A stretch of DNA of 44,977 bases from an uncultured Erwinia sp. (GCA_946221915.1 CAMIKG010000041.1:1-44977), one strand, 5' to 3'. Shown: positions 8,978-17,564, numbered from the stretch's first letter. The notes: a model not told the origin generated them from the sequence alone. Numbers and translations are program-made.

Positions 8978-9877
8978 ATGAAAATTAGCGCCCTGACTGA
9001 ACGCATTGCCCAGAAAATTACCGGCTTAATTGATGCCGGCACCATCGCGCCGGGAAGCCATCTGAGCGTGCCGAAACTGGCGGAAAACTTTGACGTATCG
9101 CGCTCCCCCGTGCGTGAAGCGTTAGTCTTTCTTGAGCAGCAGGGTGTTCTGGAACAAAAGCTGAACCGTGGTTTTTTCGTCAGAGACGACTACACGCCCC
9201 AGACTCGTGAGCAACAGGAAGCGCCTGACGGCCCTGATCTGCCGGAATATTATCAGCTCGCTGAAGACTGGCTGCAGGATAAAATCGACGCCGAGGTCAC
9301 GGAACTGTTTCTGATGAAACGCTACAACCTGACCAAGAGCCAGCTGTCGACAGTGCTGGCGCGCGGCATCAGCGAAGGCTGGGTGGAACGCAAACAGGGT
9401 TATGGCTGGCGCTTTCTGCCCGTGGCGAAAACCAAAGCCGCGCTGGAGCATATTTTCAGTTTTCGTATGGTGATTGAACCGATGGCGATCCTGGAGCCGA
9501 CGTTTAATGCGCCGCAGGAAAAAATCGATGAAATCCGCCGTGAACTGGAAATGCTGCTGGATAATGGCATCGAACGCCTCTCCCCTACCCAGCTGCAGCT
9601 GGCGGGCTATCGTTTCCATGAAACGGTGATCGGTTTTTCCAACAACCCCTTCTTTGAAATTTCACTGCGTAACGTCAACCGCATGCGCCGCCTGATGGAC
9701 TACCGCATCATGGATGACCGCAGCCGCTACTACGCCGAAGTGAAAGATCATCTCAGACTGCTGGCGTTAATCGAATCCGGCCAGCGCATCGAAGCGTCTT
9801 ATATGATGAAACAGCACCTGTCTGTTGCGCTGGAAAACAAAAAAATGCGCCGCATTGGCACCGCCGATCACGGATAA
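8978..9877 (+). CDS. GntR-family regulator with two winged helices
   Basis: A 299-residue regulator. Residues ~1-70 form a GntR winged helix (SVPKLAENFDVSRSPVREALVFLEQQG). Residues ~95-150 look like a second winged helix (LAEDWLQDKIDAEVTELFLM, then YNLTKSQLSTVLARGISEGW), followed by an all-helical FCD-like effector domain (~160-295). I chose ATG 8978 rather than 8945 because the N-terminus then starts at the family boundary; GTGGA precedes it weakly. It heads the large catabolic cluster, and its own promoter carries the 26-bp palindrome found at the other cluster promoters, so it is the likely regulator. FCD regulators respond to carboxylic acids. The effector is unknown. Confidence 0.88.
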   Translation: MKISALTERIAQKITGLIDAGTIAPGSHLSVPKLAENFDVSRSPVREALVFLEQQGVLEQKLNRGFFVRDDYTPQTREQQEAPDGPDLPEYYQLAEDWLQDKIDAEVTELFLMKRYNLTKSQLSTVLARGISEGWVERKQGYGWRFLPVAKTKAALEHIFSFRMVIEPMAILEPTFNAPQEKIDEIRRELEMLLDNGIERLSPTQLQLAGYRFHETVIGFSNNPFFEISLRNVNRMRRLMDYRIMDDRSRYYAEVKDHLRLLALIESGQRIEASYMMKQHLSVALENKKMRRIGTADHG

Positions 9878-9890
9878 CCTCCAGACGCCC

Positions 9891-9922
9891 AGTCAAAAAA
9901 CAAGGCTCACCCAATGAGCCTT
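9891..9922 (-). terminator. Minus-strand rho-independent terminator
   Basis: AAGGCTCA (9902-9909) pairs perfectly with TGAGCCTT (9915-9922) around a 5-nt loop. Read on the minus strand the stem is followed by GTTTTTTG. It would end transcripts coming from the CitMHS gene that pass through the repeat region. Confidence 0.65.
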
Positions 9923-9947
9923 CAAACCGCGGGCAAACAAGAAACGC

Positions 9948-10001
9948 ACCAGCACACCAGCACACCAGCACACCAGCACACCAGCACACCAGCACACCAG
10001 C
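9948..10001 (+). repeat. 8-bp microsatellite
   Basis: The unit ACCAGCAC is repeated 6.75 times without interruption, between two convergent genes. It is likely to vary in copy number. Confidence 0.9.
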
Positions 10002-10033
10002 TTACTGAAACCTTAAACAGCGATAAAAACCCC

Positions 10034-10171
10034 AAAGCGCAGGGAACACGGTCAGCGGAGCAAAGCGTCCCGCGCCAGGGACGGCGCGGGCCGAGCGGCC
10101 ATGGATGGCAGCTTTTGCGTCTTTGCGGAGCTGACCGTATTCCCGGCGCAGAGCACCGAACTAAAAGCGAC
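10034..10171 (+). repeat. 138-bp dispersed hairpin repeat, copy 1
   Basis: Outer arms 10042-10065 and 10121-10144 are near-complementary. Inside lie an 8-bp perfect stem CCCGCGCC/GGCGCGGG with hexaloop AGGGAC, and a second stem with loop ATGGAT. The copy ends in a 32-bp tail finishing CTAAAAGCGAC (10140-10171). It is nearly identical to 28673-28810. Confidence 0.85.
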
Positions 10172-10180
10172 TTCCAGAAA

Positions 10181-10291
10181 CAAAGCGTCCCACGCCATGG
10201 ACGGCGCGGGCCGAGCTGCCATGGATGGCAGCTTTTGCGTCTTTGCTCCGCTGACCGTATTCCCGGTGCAGAGCACCGAACCAAAAGCGAC
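10181..10291 (+). repeat. Dispersed hairpin repeat, copy 2 (left arm lost)
   Basis: Same core as copy 1 but without the GGGAACACGGTCAGC arm. Loops are ATGGAC and ATGGAT; the second stem AGCTGCC/GGCAGCT is perfect and is followed by TTTT. It ends with the same 32-bp tail (10260-10291, ending CCAAAAGCGAC). Confidence 0.85.
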
Positions 10292-10331
10292 TCCCCGGAG
10301 CACATCAGCACTGAACTCCCGGCGCTGCCAC

Positions 10332-10359
10332 AAAAGCAAAGGCCCACCATCGTGAGCCT
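10332..10359 (-). terminator. Terminator of the SDR-CitMHS transcript
   Basis: GTGAGCCT (10352-10359) and AGGCCCAC (10340-10347) form an 8-bp stem with one G-U pair and a 4-nt loop. Read on the minus strand it is followed by TTGCTTTTG, directly downstream of the CitMHS stop. Confidence 0.6.
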
Positions 10360-10367
10360 CTGCATCC

Positions 10368-11705
10368 TCAGGACGCCACCGAATAAACCGGATACAACCC
10401 CAGCAACAACCCCGACGCAAGAAAAATCATGCACAACAGAAACGCCCACTTAAAGGTATATTTCTGATGATCACTAAACTCCACCCCGGCCAAACCCACC
10501 AGCAAATACGTTGACGCCACCAGCGGACTCAACAGATGAATCGGTTGCCCCACCAGCGAAGCGCGGCCAATCTCCACCGGCGAAATACCATACGCCTTCG
10601 CCGCCTCCGCCAGAACCGGCAACACCCCATAATAGAACGCATCATTCGACATAAAAAACGTGCCCGGCAAACTGATCAGCGCAGTAATCGGTGCCAGATA
10701 CGGCCCCCACGACTGCGGCAAAATATCCAGCAACGTATTCGACATCGCCGTCACCATACCCGTGCCCGAGAGAATCCCGGCGAAAATACCCGCGGCGAGG
10801 AAAATCGACGTCTGATTCAGCGCAGCAGGCGCATGAGCGGCAATACGCTGACGCTGCGCATCCAGCTGCGGATAATTAATCAGCAACGCAATCGCAAAAG
10901 CCACCATAAACAGCACCGACAGCGGCAGCAACTCCATCACCAGCGACGCCATCAACACCACCGTCAGCGCCGCATTCAGCCAGAACAGCTTCGGACGACG
11001 CAACTCCTCATTCACCTCATTGATCGCTGGCAAATAACTCTCGCCATCTTCCTCGGTTACCGAACCACTGCCGCTGCTCTGAATACTCAGCTTACCGAGA
11101 CGACGACGCTCACGCACACCAATATACCAGGAGAGCACCAGCACCCCGAGCAGACCACACAACATCGTCGGAATCAGCGGAATAAACAGCTCGCTCGACT
11201 CCACCTTCAGCGACGCCGCCACACGCGCCAGCGGCCCGCCCCACGGCAACAGATTGGTCACACTGCCGGAAAGAAACACCACACAGGTCAGCGCCAGCGG
11301 ATCGAGACGAATACGTTTAAACAGCGGCAACATCGCCGTCACGCAAATCATATAAGTGGTAGAGCCATCGCCATCCAGCGACACCATCGCCGCCAGCAAC
11401 GCACTGCACATCACCGCTTTCACCGGATCGCCATTAATAATGCGCAGGAAAAAGCGAATAATCGGATCAAACAAACCGGTATCAAACATGGTGCTGAAAT
11501 AAAGAATGGCGAAAATCACCATAATGGCCGTAGGCGCTACTTTCTTCAGCCCGTCAATCATCATATCGCCCATCTCGCCACCGAACCCGGCAATAATGGC
11601 AAAGATAATAGGAATAATGGTTAATGCCACCAGTGCAGAAAGTCTCTTGGTCATAATCAGGATCATAAAGACCACAATCATGCCGTAACCCAGAAAAGAG
11701 AGCAT
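10368..11705 (-). CDS. CitMHS-family carboxylate:cation symporter
   Basis: A 445-residue inner-membrane carrier with about 11-12 hydrophobic helices, resembling the CitM/CitH metal-citrate symporters. Family landmarks are SLDGDGSTTYMICVTAMLP (~residues 109-127) and TNLLPWGGPLARVAAS (~150-165). These motifs recur in the second carrier of this cluster at 24774. It lies 75 bp downstream of the SDR gene and is probably co-transcribed from the operator-bearing promoter at 12641. Substrates of the family are citrate-like tricarboxylates, often as Mg or Ca complexes. The true substrate here is probably the cluster's unknown carboxylate or lactone. Confidence 0.87.
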   Translation of the reverse strand: MLSFLGYGMIVVFMILIMTKRLSALVALTIIPIIFAIIAGFGGEMGDMMIDGLKKVAPTAIMVIFAILYFSTMFDTGLFDPIIRFFLRIINGDPVKAVMCSALLAAMVSLDGDGSTTYMICVTAMLPLFKRIRLDPLALTCVVFLSGSVTNLLPWGGPLARVAASLKVESSELFIPLIPTMLCGLLGVLVLSWYIGVRERRRLGKLSIQSSGSGSVTEEDGESYLPAINEVNEELRRPKLFWLNAALTVVLMASLVMELLPLSVLFMVAFAIALLINYPQLDAQRQRIAAHAPAALNQTSIFLAAGIFAGILSGTGMVTAMSNTLLDILPQSWGPYLAPITALISLPGTFFMSNDAFYYGVLPVLAEAAKAYGISPVEIGRASLVGQPIHLLSPLVASTYLLVGLAGVEFSDHQKYTFKWAFLLCMIFLASGLLLGLYPVYSVAS

Positions 11706-11780
11706 AAAAGCCTCCAGCGCATATATTGCTATATGCGAAATTAAAGGGACTGTCGTTATTAATTAAATAAACAGTGAGAA

Positions 11781-12524
11781 TTAACTCATATGCATGCCGC
11801 CATTCACCGAGAAATTAGCGCCGGTGGCATAACCCGCTTCATCCGAAGCCAGCCAGGCGCAAATCGACGCCACTTCCTGCGGCGATCCCAGCCTGCGTAG
11901 CGGAATCTCCTGCAGCAGCTTATCGATCACCTGCACAGGGGTAACCGACTTCAGCTTACTGGTGGCAAGATAGCCCGGCGACACCGTATTCACCGTCACG
12001 CCACGCGCCGACACCTCGCGCGCCAGCGCCCGGGTAAAGCCGCGCACCGCATACTTAGCGGTCGAGTAGTTCACCTGGCCGACCGTGCCTATTTGTGCAT
12101 TCAGCGAGGAAATATTAATAATCCGCCCCCAGCCGCGCGCCATCATACTGTCCACCACCTGACGGGTGACATTAAATAACGAATTCATATTGGTATCGAT
12201 AACCGCCTGCCACTCCTGTGGCTGCATCTCACGAAATAACACATTCCGCGCCGTGCCAGCGTTATTAATTAACACATCCACCTCCCCCACTTCTGCACGT
12301 ATTTTGGCAAACGCTTTGACGGTGGATTCCCAGTCGGCGACATTGCCCTCCGAGGCAATAAAATCGAAACCCATTTTCTTATTATCTTCCAGCCAGCCCT
12401 GCTTACGCTTTGAATTCGGTCCGCAACCGGCAATGACGTTAAAACCATCTTTCGCCAGACGACGACAAATTGCCGTGCCCAGGCTGCCCATTCCCGATGT
12501 GACATACGCGATACGTTGGGTCAT
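11781..12524 (-). CDS. SDR-family oxidoreductase, PhaB-like
   Basis: A 247-residue short-chain dehydrogenase. The cofactor motif is TSGMGSLGTAICRRL (TGxxxGxG type), NNAG is at ~87-90, and the catalytic Ser-Tyr-Lys sits in SSLNAQIGTVGQVNYSTAKYA. The GMGSLG loop and NYSTAKY are characteristic of acetoacetyl-CoA reductase (PhaB/PhbB) relatives. No PHA synthase or thiolase is nearby, so it more likely reduces or oxidises a pathway intermediate. I chose ATG 12524 because GGAGAAGGGT precedes it; the upstream ATG at 12542 lacks this. First gene of an operon with the CitMHS carrier, divergent from the lactonase. Confidence 0.88.
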   Translation of the reverse strand: MTQRIAYVTSGMGSLGTAICRRLAKDGFNVIAGCGPNSKRKQGWLEDNKKMGFDFIASEGNVADWESTVKAFAKIRAEVGEVDVLINNAGTARNVLFREMQPQEWQAVIDTNMNSLFNVTRQVVDSMMARGWGRIINISSLNAQIGTVGQVNYSTAKYAVRGFTRALAREVSARGVTVNTVSPGYLATSKLKSVTPVQVIDKLLQEIPLRRLGSPQEVASICAWLASDEAGYATGANFSVNGGMHMS

Positions 12525-12618
12525 ACCCTTCTCCAGATGCATTTTTTTAACAGTTGTTCACTTCTTATTAACAGTAAGCGGGGAGCCAGCCATTTGTGCA
12601 ACGAGACGTCGCTGAAAA

Positions 12619-12634
12619 TGTGAGCAAGATCGTT
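12619..12634 (+). promoter_or_regulatory. CRP-like half-conserved site
   Basis: TGTGA-N6-TCGTT in an A/T-flanked context: one perfect CRP half-site and one degenerate half. It lies ~95 bp upstream of the SDR start. Weaker than the other CRP-like sites in the cluster. Confidence 0.3.
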
Positions 12635-12640
12635 CATTTT

Positions 12641-12666
12641 ATGCATTTAACAACAATTAAATGCAA
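12641..12666 (+). promoter_or_regulatory. Cluster operator copy 2 (SDR side)
   Basis: Left half ATGCATTTA, 8-bp spacer, right half TAAATGCAA: 17 of 18 consensus half-site positions. An additional overlapping TGCAATAAATGCA follows to 12674, so more than one dimer could bind. Confidence 0.7.
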
Positions 12667-12766
12667 TAAATGCATCTCGCGTCAAAATTGCACTTGCTGC
12701 TTTAACGATAAAAAAAGAGGTTAAACGCTGAAATAACGTAATTTAAAAGGGAGAAAGGCCAAAAGT

Positions 12767-12782
12767 CGTGACAGAAATCACG
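12767..12782 (+). promoter_or_regulatory. CRP-like site upstream of lactonase
   Basis: CGTGA-N6-TCACG has the exact core spacing of a CRP site (GTGA-N6-TCAC). It lies 53 bp before the lactonase start and just upstream of operator copy 3. Confidence 0.5.
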
Positions 12783-12791
12783 GAGAGTGAT

Positions 12792-12817
12792 TTGCACTTA
12801 TTGTAAATTAAATGCAA
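12792..12817 (+). promoter_or_regulatory. Cluster operator copy 3 (lactonase side)
   Basis: Left half TTGCACTTA, 8-bp spacer, right half TAAATGCAA: a full match to the consensus. It ends 17 bp before the lactonase ATG and includes the start of its leader, a position suited to repression. Confidence 0.75.
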
Positions 12818-12834
12818 ACAAGAATGGAGTAACT

Positions 12835-13947
12835 ATGACAACCTATGCTTATGTTGGCTGCCGGACATCGACATGGCGCGGCGCGCGTGGAAAAGGCATT
12901 GAAGTGTTCCGCATCACCGCCTCGGGCGCGTGGCAGCATATACAACGTATTGCGTCGGTGCAGGACAACCCCTCCTGGCTGACACTCGATGCACAGCGCA
13001 ACCGGCTGTATGTCCTGCATGGTGATGGCGACCGCGTGGCGGTATTTGATCGCGATGCACAGAGCGGCCTGCTGACCCTGCGCAGCGACCAGAGCAGCGG
13101 ACCGCGCCACCCACATCCCGACCTCGATCCGCAACGCCGCAACAACCCGGTGGGCGCGGCGCTCACGCCGGATAACCTGACGCTGCTTATCGCTAACCAC
13201 GAAGGCGGCAATATCGCCGCACTGCCGATCTCTGAAGCCGGTTTGCTGCCGCCGGTGCATTTCGCTGCTGTGCCGGGCCATCCCACCGCAGCCGATGCCG
13301 CGCCATCGCTGTCGCGTCCGCATGAGATTGTCTTCGCCCCGCAGCGCGATTTCTTTGCCGTGCCCGCACAGGGACGCGCGGCTGGTAATGGTATCGATAT
13401 GGTGCGCCTGTATCAGTGGCGGCAGAATCAGTCGCTGCTGATCGCTGAAGTACAGCTGCCGGCAGGCAGCTGGCCGCGCCATGTTGATTTTCACCCCAGC
13501 GGCAACTGGCTGTATGGCATCAGCGAACTGAGCAGCACCGTAACGGTATTTAACGTCGATTATCGCCACGGCACACTGACGCTAAAACAGACGCTGAGCG
13601 CGCTGCCCGAAGGCTACAGCACGCGCAGCGACGCCAGTGAAATCGAAGTGCACCCCTCCGGGCGCTTTCTGTACGCCGCCAACCGTGGTCATGACAGCAT
13701 TGCGCTATTCGCCATCGATCAGCAGGATGGCTCACTGACGCTGACCGGCTGGACACCCTGCGGCGGCAAAACGCCACGCTTCACCACCCTGTCGCCCGAC
13801 GGCCGCCAGTTCTACAGCGCCAACGAAGACTCCGACACCATTCAGGTTTTCACGGTCGACCAGCAAACCGGCATGCTGCAGCCCACGGAAATCACCATCG
13901 CCGCCGCCAGCCCGACCTGCATCTGCTTTGCTGAGTCAGCCCGCTAG
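12835..13947 (+). CDS. Cytosolic lactonase-family beta-propeller enzyme
   Basis: A 370-residue YbhE/Pgl-type seven-bladed propeller without a signal peptide, so cytosolic. Blade motifs include PSWLTLDAQRNRLYVLHGDG, HPSGRFLYAANRGHDSIALF and SPDGRQFYSANEDSDTIQVF. ATG 12835 follows GGAG by 5 bases; the upstream ATG at 12787 lies in the operator. The family includes 6-phosphogluconolactonase and muconate-cycloisomerase-like proteins. Here a sugar-acid or tricarboxylate lactone is the probable substrate. It diverges from the SDR gene and carries operator copy 3 and a CRP-like site in front. Its stop shares the tetramer CTAG with the stop of the convergent LysR gene. Confidence 0.88.
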   Translation: MTTYAYVGCRTSTWRGARGKGIEVFRITASGAWQHIQRIASVQDNPSWLTLDAQRNRLYVLHGDGDRVAVFDRDAQSGLLTLRSDQSSGPRHPHPDLDPQRRNNPVGAALTPDNLTLLIANHEGGNIAALPISEAGLLPPVHFAAVPGHPTAADAAPSLSRPHEIVFAPQRDFFAVPAQGRAAGNGIDMVRLYQWRQNQSLLIAEVQLPAGSWPRHVDFHPSGNWLYGISELSSTVTVFNVDYRHGTLTLKQTLSALPEGYSTRSDASEIEVHPSGRFLYAANRGHDSIALFAIDQQDGSLTLTGWTPCGGKTPRFTTLSPDGRQFYSANEDSDTIQVFTVDQQTGMLQPTEITIAAASPTCICFAESAR

Positions 13948-14900
13948 CGCGTCAGTTGTGAGCCGTGCAGGCTCACACTATTGCCCTGCTCTTCACTCTC
14001 CTCCGCGCCGTGCTTTTGCGCCGGTGTCAGGCTGGCGATCAGCGTCTTCACCGACGGCGAGGCATGAGCAAAGTTTTTCACCCCCAGCAGCAATTCGCGC
14101 CTGGCCCACGGCTCTGCCAGCGGAATGACGCGCACGCCGCTGTGCAGCGACGACGGCGCGATTTCATTCACCGGCAGCACCGCAATCCCCAGCTGCTGCG
14201 CCACCAGCTCCGCCATCGAGACAAAGCTGCTGACGCGCAGACCAATATTCAGCGCGCGATCCAGCCGCCGCGCCTCGCGATCGAGGATATGGCTCACCGC
14301 ACTGTCGCGGTGCGGGCCGATAATCTTCTCATCAAGGCAATCCACCAGCTGCAGGGACTCGCGCTCCGCCAGCGGATGGCCGGGCCACACCAGTACCGAC
14401 AGCTGGTCATGCTGCCACGGCCACAGCTCAATGCCGGAGGCTGGCGTCCAGCTGGAGAAGATACCGACATCGGCATGGCCCTCCAGCAACCCCTGCACCA
14501 CGCCAATACCGGTATGCTCCTCAATATCGATATCCGTCTGCGGGTAAAGAGAGAGAAACTGACTCACCGCTTTTGGCAGGCAGTGCATCAGCGCCGCCGA
14601 AATGGTGTAGATACGGATATGGCCGCGAATACCGGCGGCGTAATCGCTGAGTTCCTCCTCCATCAGTTCCAGATTACGGAACACCTGGCGTGCGTGATAG
14701 AGCAGCGAATGTCCTGCAGGGGTCAGCTCAATGCCGCGCGGCAGGCGCAGCATCAGCTGAGTGCCAATCTGCTGCTCCAGCTCCGCAATACGCTTACTGA
14801 CCGCCGACACCGCCGTATGCTTGCGGCGCGCCGCGTGCGTCAGATTTTGCTCCTCCGCCACGGCGACAAAGACAGACAGCGAGACCAGGTCGTAGCGCAT
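13944..14900 (-). CDS. LysR-family regulator downstream of the aconitase gene
   Basis: A 318-residue LTTR. The winged helix covers residues ~1-60 (EEQNLTHAARRKHTAVSAVS), and the effector domain follows from ~85, including GVVQGLLEGHADVGIFSSW. The start chosen is ATG 14900; a GTG at 14912 is in frame but too close to AAGGAG. It lies 15 bp after the aconitase stop on the same strand and is probably co-transcribed. Having both a GntR and a LysR regulator in one cluster suggests two layers of control. Its stop codon overlaps the lactonase stop on the other strand within CTAG. Confidence 0.87.
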   Translation of the reverse strand: MRYDLVSLSVFVAVAEEQNLTHAARRKHTAVSAVSKRIAELEQQIGTQLMLRLPRGIELTPAGHSLLYHARQVFRNLELMEEELSDYAAGIRGHIRIYTISAALMHCLPKAVSQFLSLYPQTDIDIEEHTGIGVVQGLLEGHADVGIFSSWTPASGIELWPWQHDQLSVLVWPGHPLAERESLQLVDCLDEKIIGPHRDSAVSHILDREARRLDRALNIGLRVSSFVSMAELVAQQLGIAVLPVNEIAPSSLHSGVRVIPLAEPWARRELLLGVKNFAHASPSVKTLIASLTPAQKHGAEESEEQGNSVSLHGSQLTR

Positions 14901-14915
14901 AGTGGCTTCCACTCC

Positions 14916-17564
14916 TTATTGATTCAGGGTTTGCTGGATAACGAATGGCAGAATGCCGCCGTGACGCAGATAACGCAGCTCCTGCTGCGAGTCTATCACT
15001 GCCGTCAGCGCAAACTCACCCACTAACTCACCGTCGCGACGGATACGCAGCGTCAGCGGCGTGCTGCCCGGCTGCAGCCGTTCCAGGCCGATAAAGTCCA
15101 GCGTCTCGCGGCCATCCAGCTGCGGCAGGCGCGCCGCCTCACCGCTGGCGAAATGCAGCGGCAAAATGCCCATGCCAATCAGATTGGTGCGGTGAATGCG
15201 TTCAAAACTGCTGGCAACCACCGCTTTAACGCCCATCAGCGCCTGCGCTTTCGCCGCCCAGTCGCGGCTGGAACCGGCGCCATAACGCTCACCCGCCAGC
15301 ACCACCAGCGGCACGCCGCGCGCCAGCCAGCTTTGCGCGGCGTCATAGGCAGGCAGAATCTGCTGATGATCGGCATCCCAGGCAAAACCGCCCCCGCCGC
15401 GCCGTTCTTCCGGCAGCAGGCGGTTACTCAGCGCCTTATTGGTGAACGCGCCGCGCACCATCACCTCATGATTACTGCGCCGCGTGGAGTAGAGATTGAG
15501 ATCCTGCGGATCTTCGCCGCGTTCCAGCAGCCACTCCCCGGCGCGGCTGGCGGCCGGGATCGCCCCCGCTGGCGAGATATGGTCGGTGGTCACGTCATCG
15601 CCGAACCACAAAAATGGCCGTGCGCCGCTCAGCGACAGCGGCTGCGCCGCATCACGCGGCAGGCGCTCCAGATAGCCCGGACGGCGCAGATAAGTTGATG
15701 ACGCTTCCCATGGATAGTGCACGCTGCCCGGCGCGGCGATCTGCTGCCAGTGCGGCGTGCCCTGCCAGATAATGTCGCGGCGTTTCACATAGTGCTCGCG
15801 CTTCATCACCCGCCGCACCCACTCCGCCACTTCTTCGCGGCCGGGCATCAAATCGCGCAGGGTGATCGGTTGCTGCTGCGCATCGTAGCCCAGCGCGTCA
15901 TTGAGCATATCATGCGACATATCACCCGCCAGCGCCCAGGCGATCACCAGCGCTGGCGAGGTGAGGTAACCATGGCCCAGGCTGGGATTGACCCGGCGCG
16001 GAAAGTTGCGGTTACCGGACAGCACACACACCGCCTGCAGACCGTTATTCACCAGCTGTTCCATCGCTGGCTGTAGCGCGCCGGAGCTGCCAATGCAGGT
16101 CATACAGCCGTAACCGGTGACGTTAAAACCGACCTGTTCCAGCCCGGCCAGCAGACCCGATTCACTGAGATAATCCGTTACCGCACGCGACCCTGGCGAG
16201 AACGAGGTTTTCACCCACGGTTTCGGTTTCAGGCCGTGGCGCGCGGCATTACGCGCAAACAGCGCCGCCTGAATCACCAGCCACGGATTGGCGGTGGTGG
16301 TGCAGCTGGTGATCGCCGCAATCGCCACCGCACCCTGGCGAATCGGCACGGGATAATCCGCATGATGCCAGCTCAGGTCACGCTGTTCCGGCGGCAGGCT
16401 GTCGCGAAAACTCTGCGCGGCATGGCTGAGCAGGATTTGCTGATGGGGATTGTACGGCCCGGCCATGCTGGGTTCGATGCTGGCGAGATCCAGCGTGATC
16501 AGCTGGCTGAATTCGGGTTGTGGCATTTCCGGCGTGCGCCACAGATGCTGCGCCTGCAGATAAGCCAGAATCTGCGCCTGCTTCTCCGCACTGCGCCCGG
16601 TCAGATGCACATAGTCAGCGCTGCGTTCGTCAAAAGGAAAGAAGACTACCGTTGCGCCATACTCCGGCGCCATATTGGCGATGGTGGCGCGCGACTCCAG
16701 CGACATGGTATGCAGCGACGGCCCGGTGAACTCGACAAACTTGCCCACCACGCCCTGCTCACGCAGCAGCCGGGTAATATGCAGCGCCAGATCGCTGTCG
16801 CTGACGTCCGGTGACAGCGCGCCGCTGACCGAAATGCCGATCACTTCGGGGAAACGCAGCGTCACCGGCTCCCCCACCAGCGCCGCCTGCCCCTCCAGCC
16901 CGCCGACGCCCCAGCCGAGCACCCCCAGCGCGTTGATCATCGGCGTGTGGCTGTCGGTGGCGATCATATAGTCGGCATGCAGCAGCGGCGTCGCTTCGCG
17001 TTCATCCAGCGTCACCACTTCGGCGATGGCCTCCAGGTTCATCAGGTGAATGATGCCGGTGCCGGGAGGAATCACGCGGAAGTTGTCGAGACTCTGCTCT
17101 GCCCAGCGAATAAAACGGTAGCGCTCCGCGTTACGGCGAAAATCAAACTGCAGGTTATCTTCCAGCGCACTGGCCGAGGCATAGCTCTCGACAATCACCG
17201 AGTGGTCAATCGTCAGCACCGCCGGAATATGTGGATTGATGGCGCGCGCGTCGCCGCCCAGCTCCGCCGTCAGATCGCGCATCGCAGCGAAATCCGCCAG
17301 CGCGGGCAGGCAGGTGGTGTCATGAAACATCAGACGATCGGGGTAGAACTCCACCTCGTCGCGCGCGGCATCACCGCTCAGCGTGCGCAGGAAAGCAGGT
17401 AACTTCTCCGGCGAACGCAGCGCCACGTTTTCCAGCAGAATACGCAGGCTGAAGGGGATCTTTTCCAGCTGCGCCAGCGGCACCAGCTGAGTCAAATCGA
17501 GAAAGTGAAAGGTGCGGTCATTAATGACCAGTACAGAGCGTTCCAGGGCTGAGGGCGATATCAT
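14916..17564 (-). CDS. Aconitase-family hydratase (AcnA-like) in catabolic cluster
   Basis: An 882-residue AcnA/IRP-type protein of full length. Cluster cysteines sit in AAITSCTTTANP and GYGCMTCIGSSG, and the C-terminal swivel domain carries GDDVTTDHISPAG and RYGAGSSRDWAAKA. ATG 17564 is preceded by GGAAGG; the longer frame to 17750 has no support. Several normally invariant pocket segments differ from AcnA as I remember it: IHLMN for IHQVN, SCTTT for SCTNT, GNRNFPRR for GNRNFEGR, GDDV for GDSV. It may therefore hydrate or isomerise another tricarboxylate than citrate. A 12-bp hairpin at 17656 separates it from the upstream genes. Confidence 0.88.
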   Translation of the reverse strand: MISPSALERSVLVINDRTFHFLDLTQLVPLAQLEKIPFSLRILLENVALRSPEKLPAFLRTLSGDAARDEVEFYPDRLMFHDTTCLPALADFAAMRDLTAELGGDARAINPHIPAVLTIDHSVIVESYASASALEDNLQFDFRRNAERYRFIRWAEQSLDNFRVIPPGTGIIHLMNLEAIAEVVTLDEREATPLLHADYMIATDSHTPMINALGVLGWGVGGLEGQAALVGEPVTLRFPEVIGISVSGALSPDVSDSDLALHITRLLREQGVVGKFVEFTGPSLHTMSLESRATIANMAPEYGATVVFFPFDERSADYVHLTGRSAEKQAQILAYLQAQHLWRTPEMPQPEFSQLITLDLASIEPSMAGPYNPHQQILLSHAAQSFRDSLPPEQRDLSWHHADYPVPIRQGAVAIAAITSCTTTANPWLVIQAALFARNAARHGLKPKPWVKTSFSPGSRAVTDYLSESGLLAGLEQVGFNVTGYGCMTCIGSSGALQPAMEQLVNNGLQAVCVLSGNRNFPRRVNPSLGHGYLTSPALVIAWALAGDMSHDMLNDALGYDAQQQPITLRDLMPGREEVAEWVRRVMKREHYVKRRDIIWQGTPHWQQIAAPGSVHYPWEASSTYLRRPGYLERLPRDAAQPLSLSGARPFLWFGDDVTTDHISPAGAIPAASRAGEWLLERGEDPQDLNLYSTRRSNHEVMVRGAFTNKALSNRLLPEERRGGGGFAWDADHQQILPAYDAAQSWLARGVPLVVLAGERYGAGSSRDWAAKAQALMGVKAVVASSFERIHRTNLIGMGILPLHFASGEAARLPQLDGRETLDFIGLERLQPGSTPLTLRIRRDGELVGEFALTAVIDSQQELRYLRHGGILPFVIQQTLNQ

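Noticed and set aside
9914..10453. Long open frames on both strands (about 175-179 codons) across the repeat region
   Set aside because: They run through the microsatellite and hairpin repeats, have repetitive translations, no ribosome site, and overlap the carrier gene end.
10536..11624. 362-codon open frame antisense to the CitMHS carrier
   Set aside because: Translation is Arg/His/Gln-rich low-complexity sequence typical of a shadow of a membrane-protein gene.
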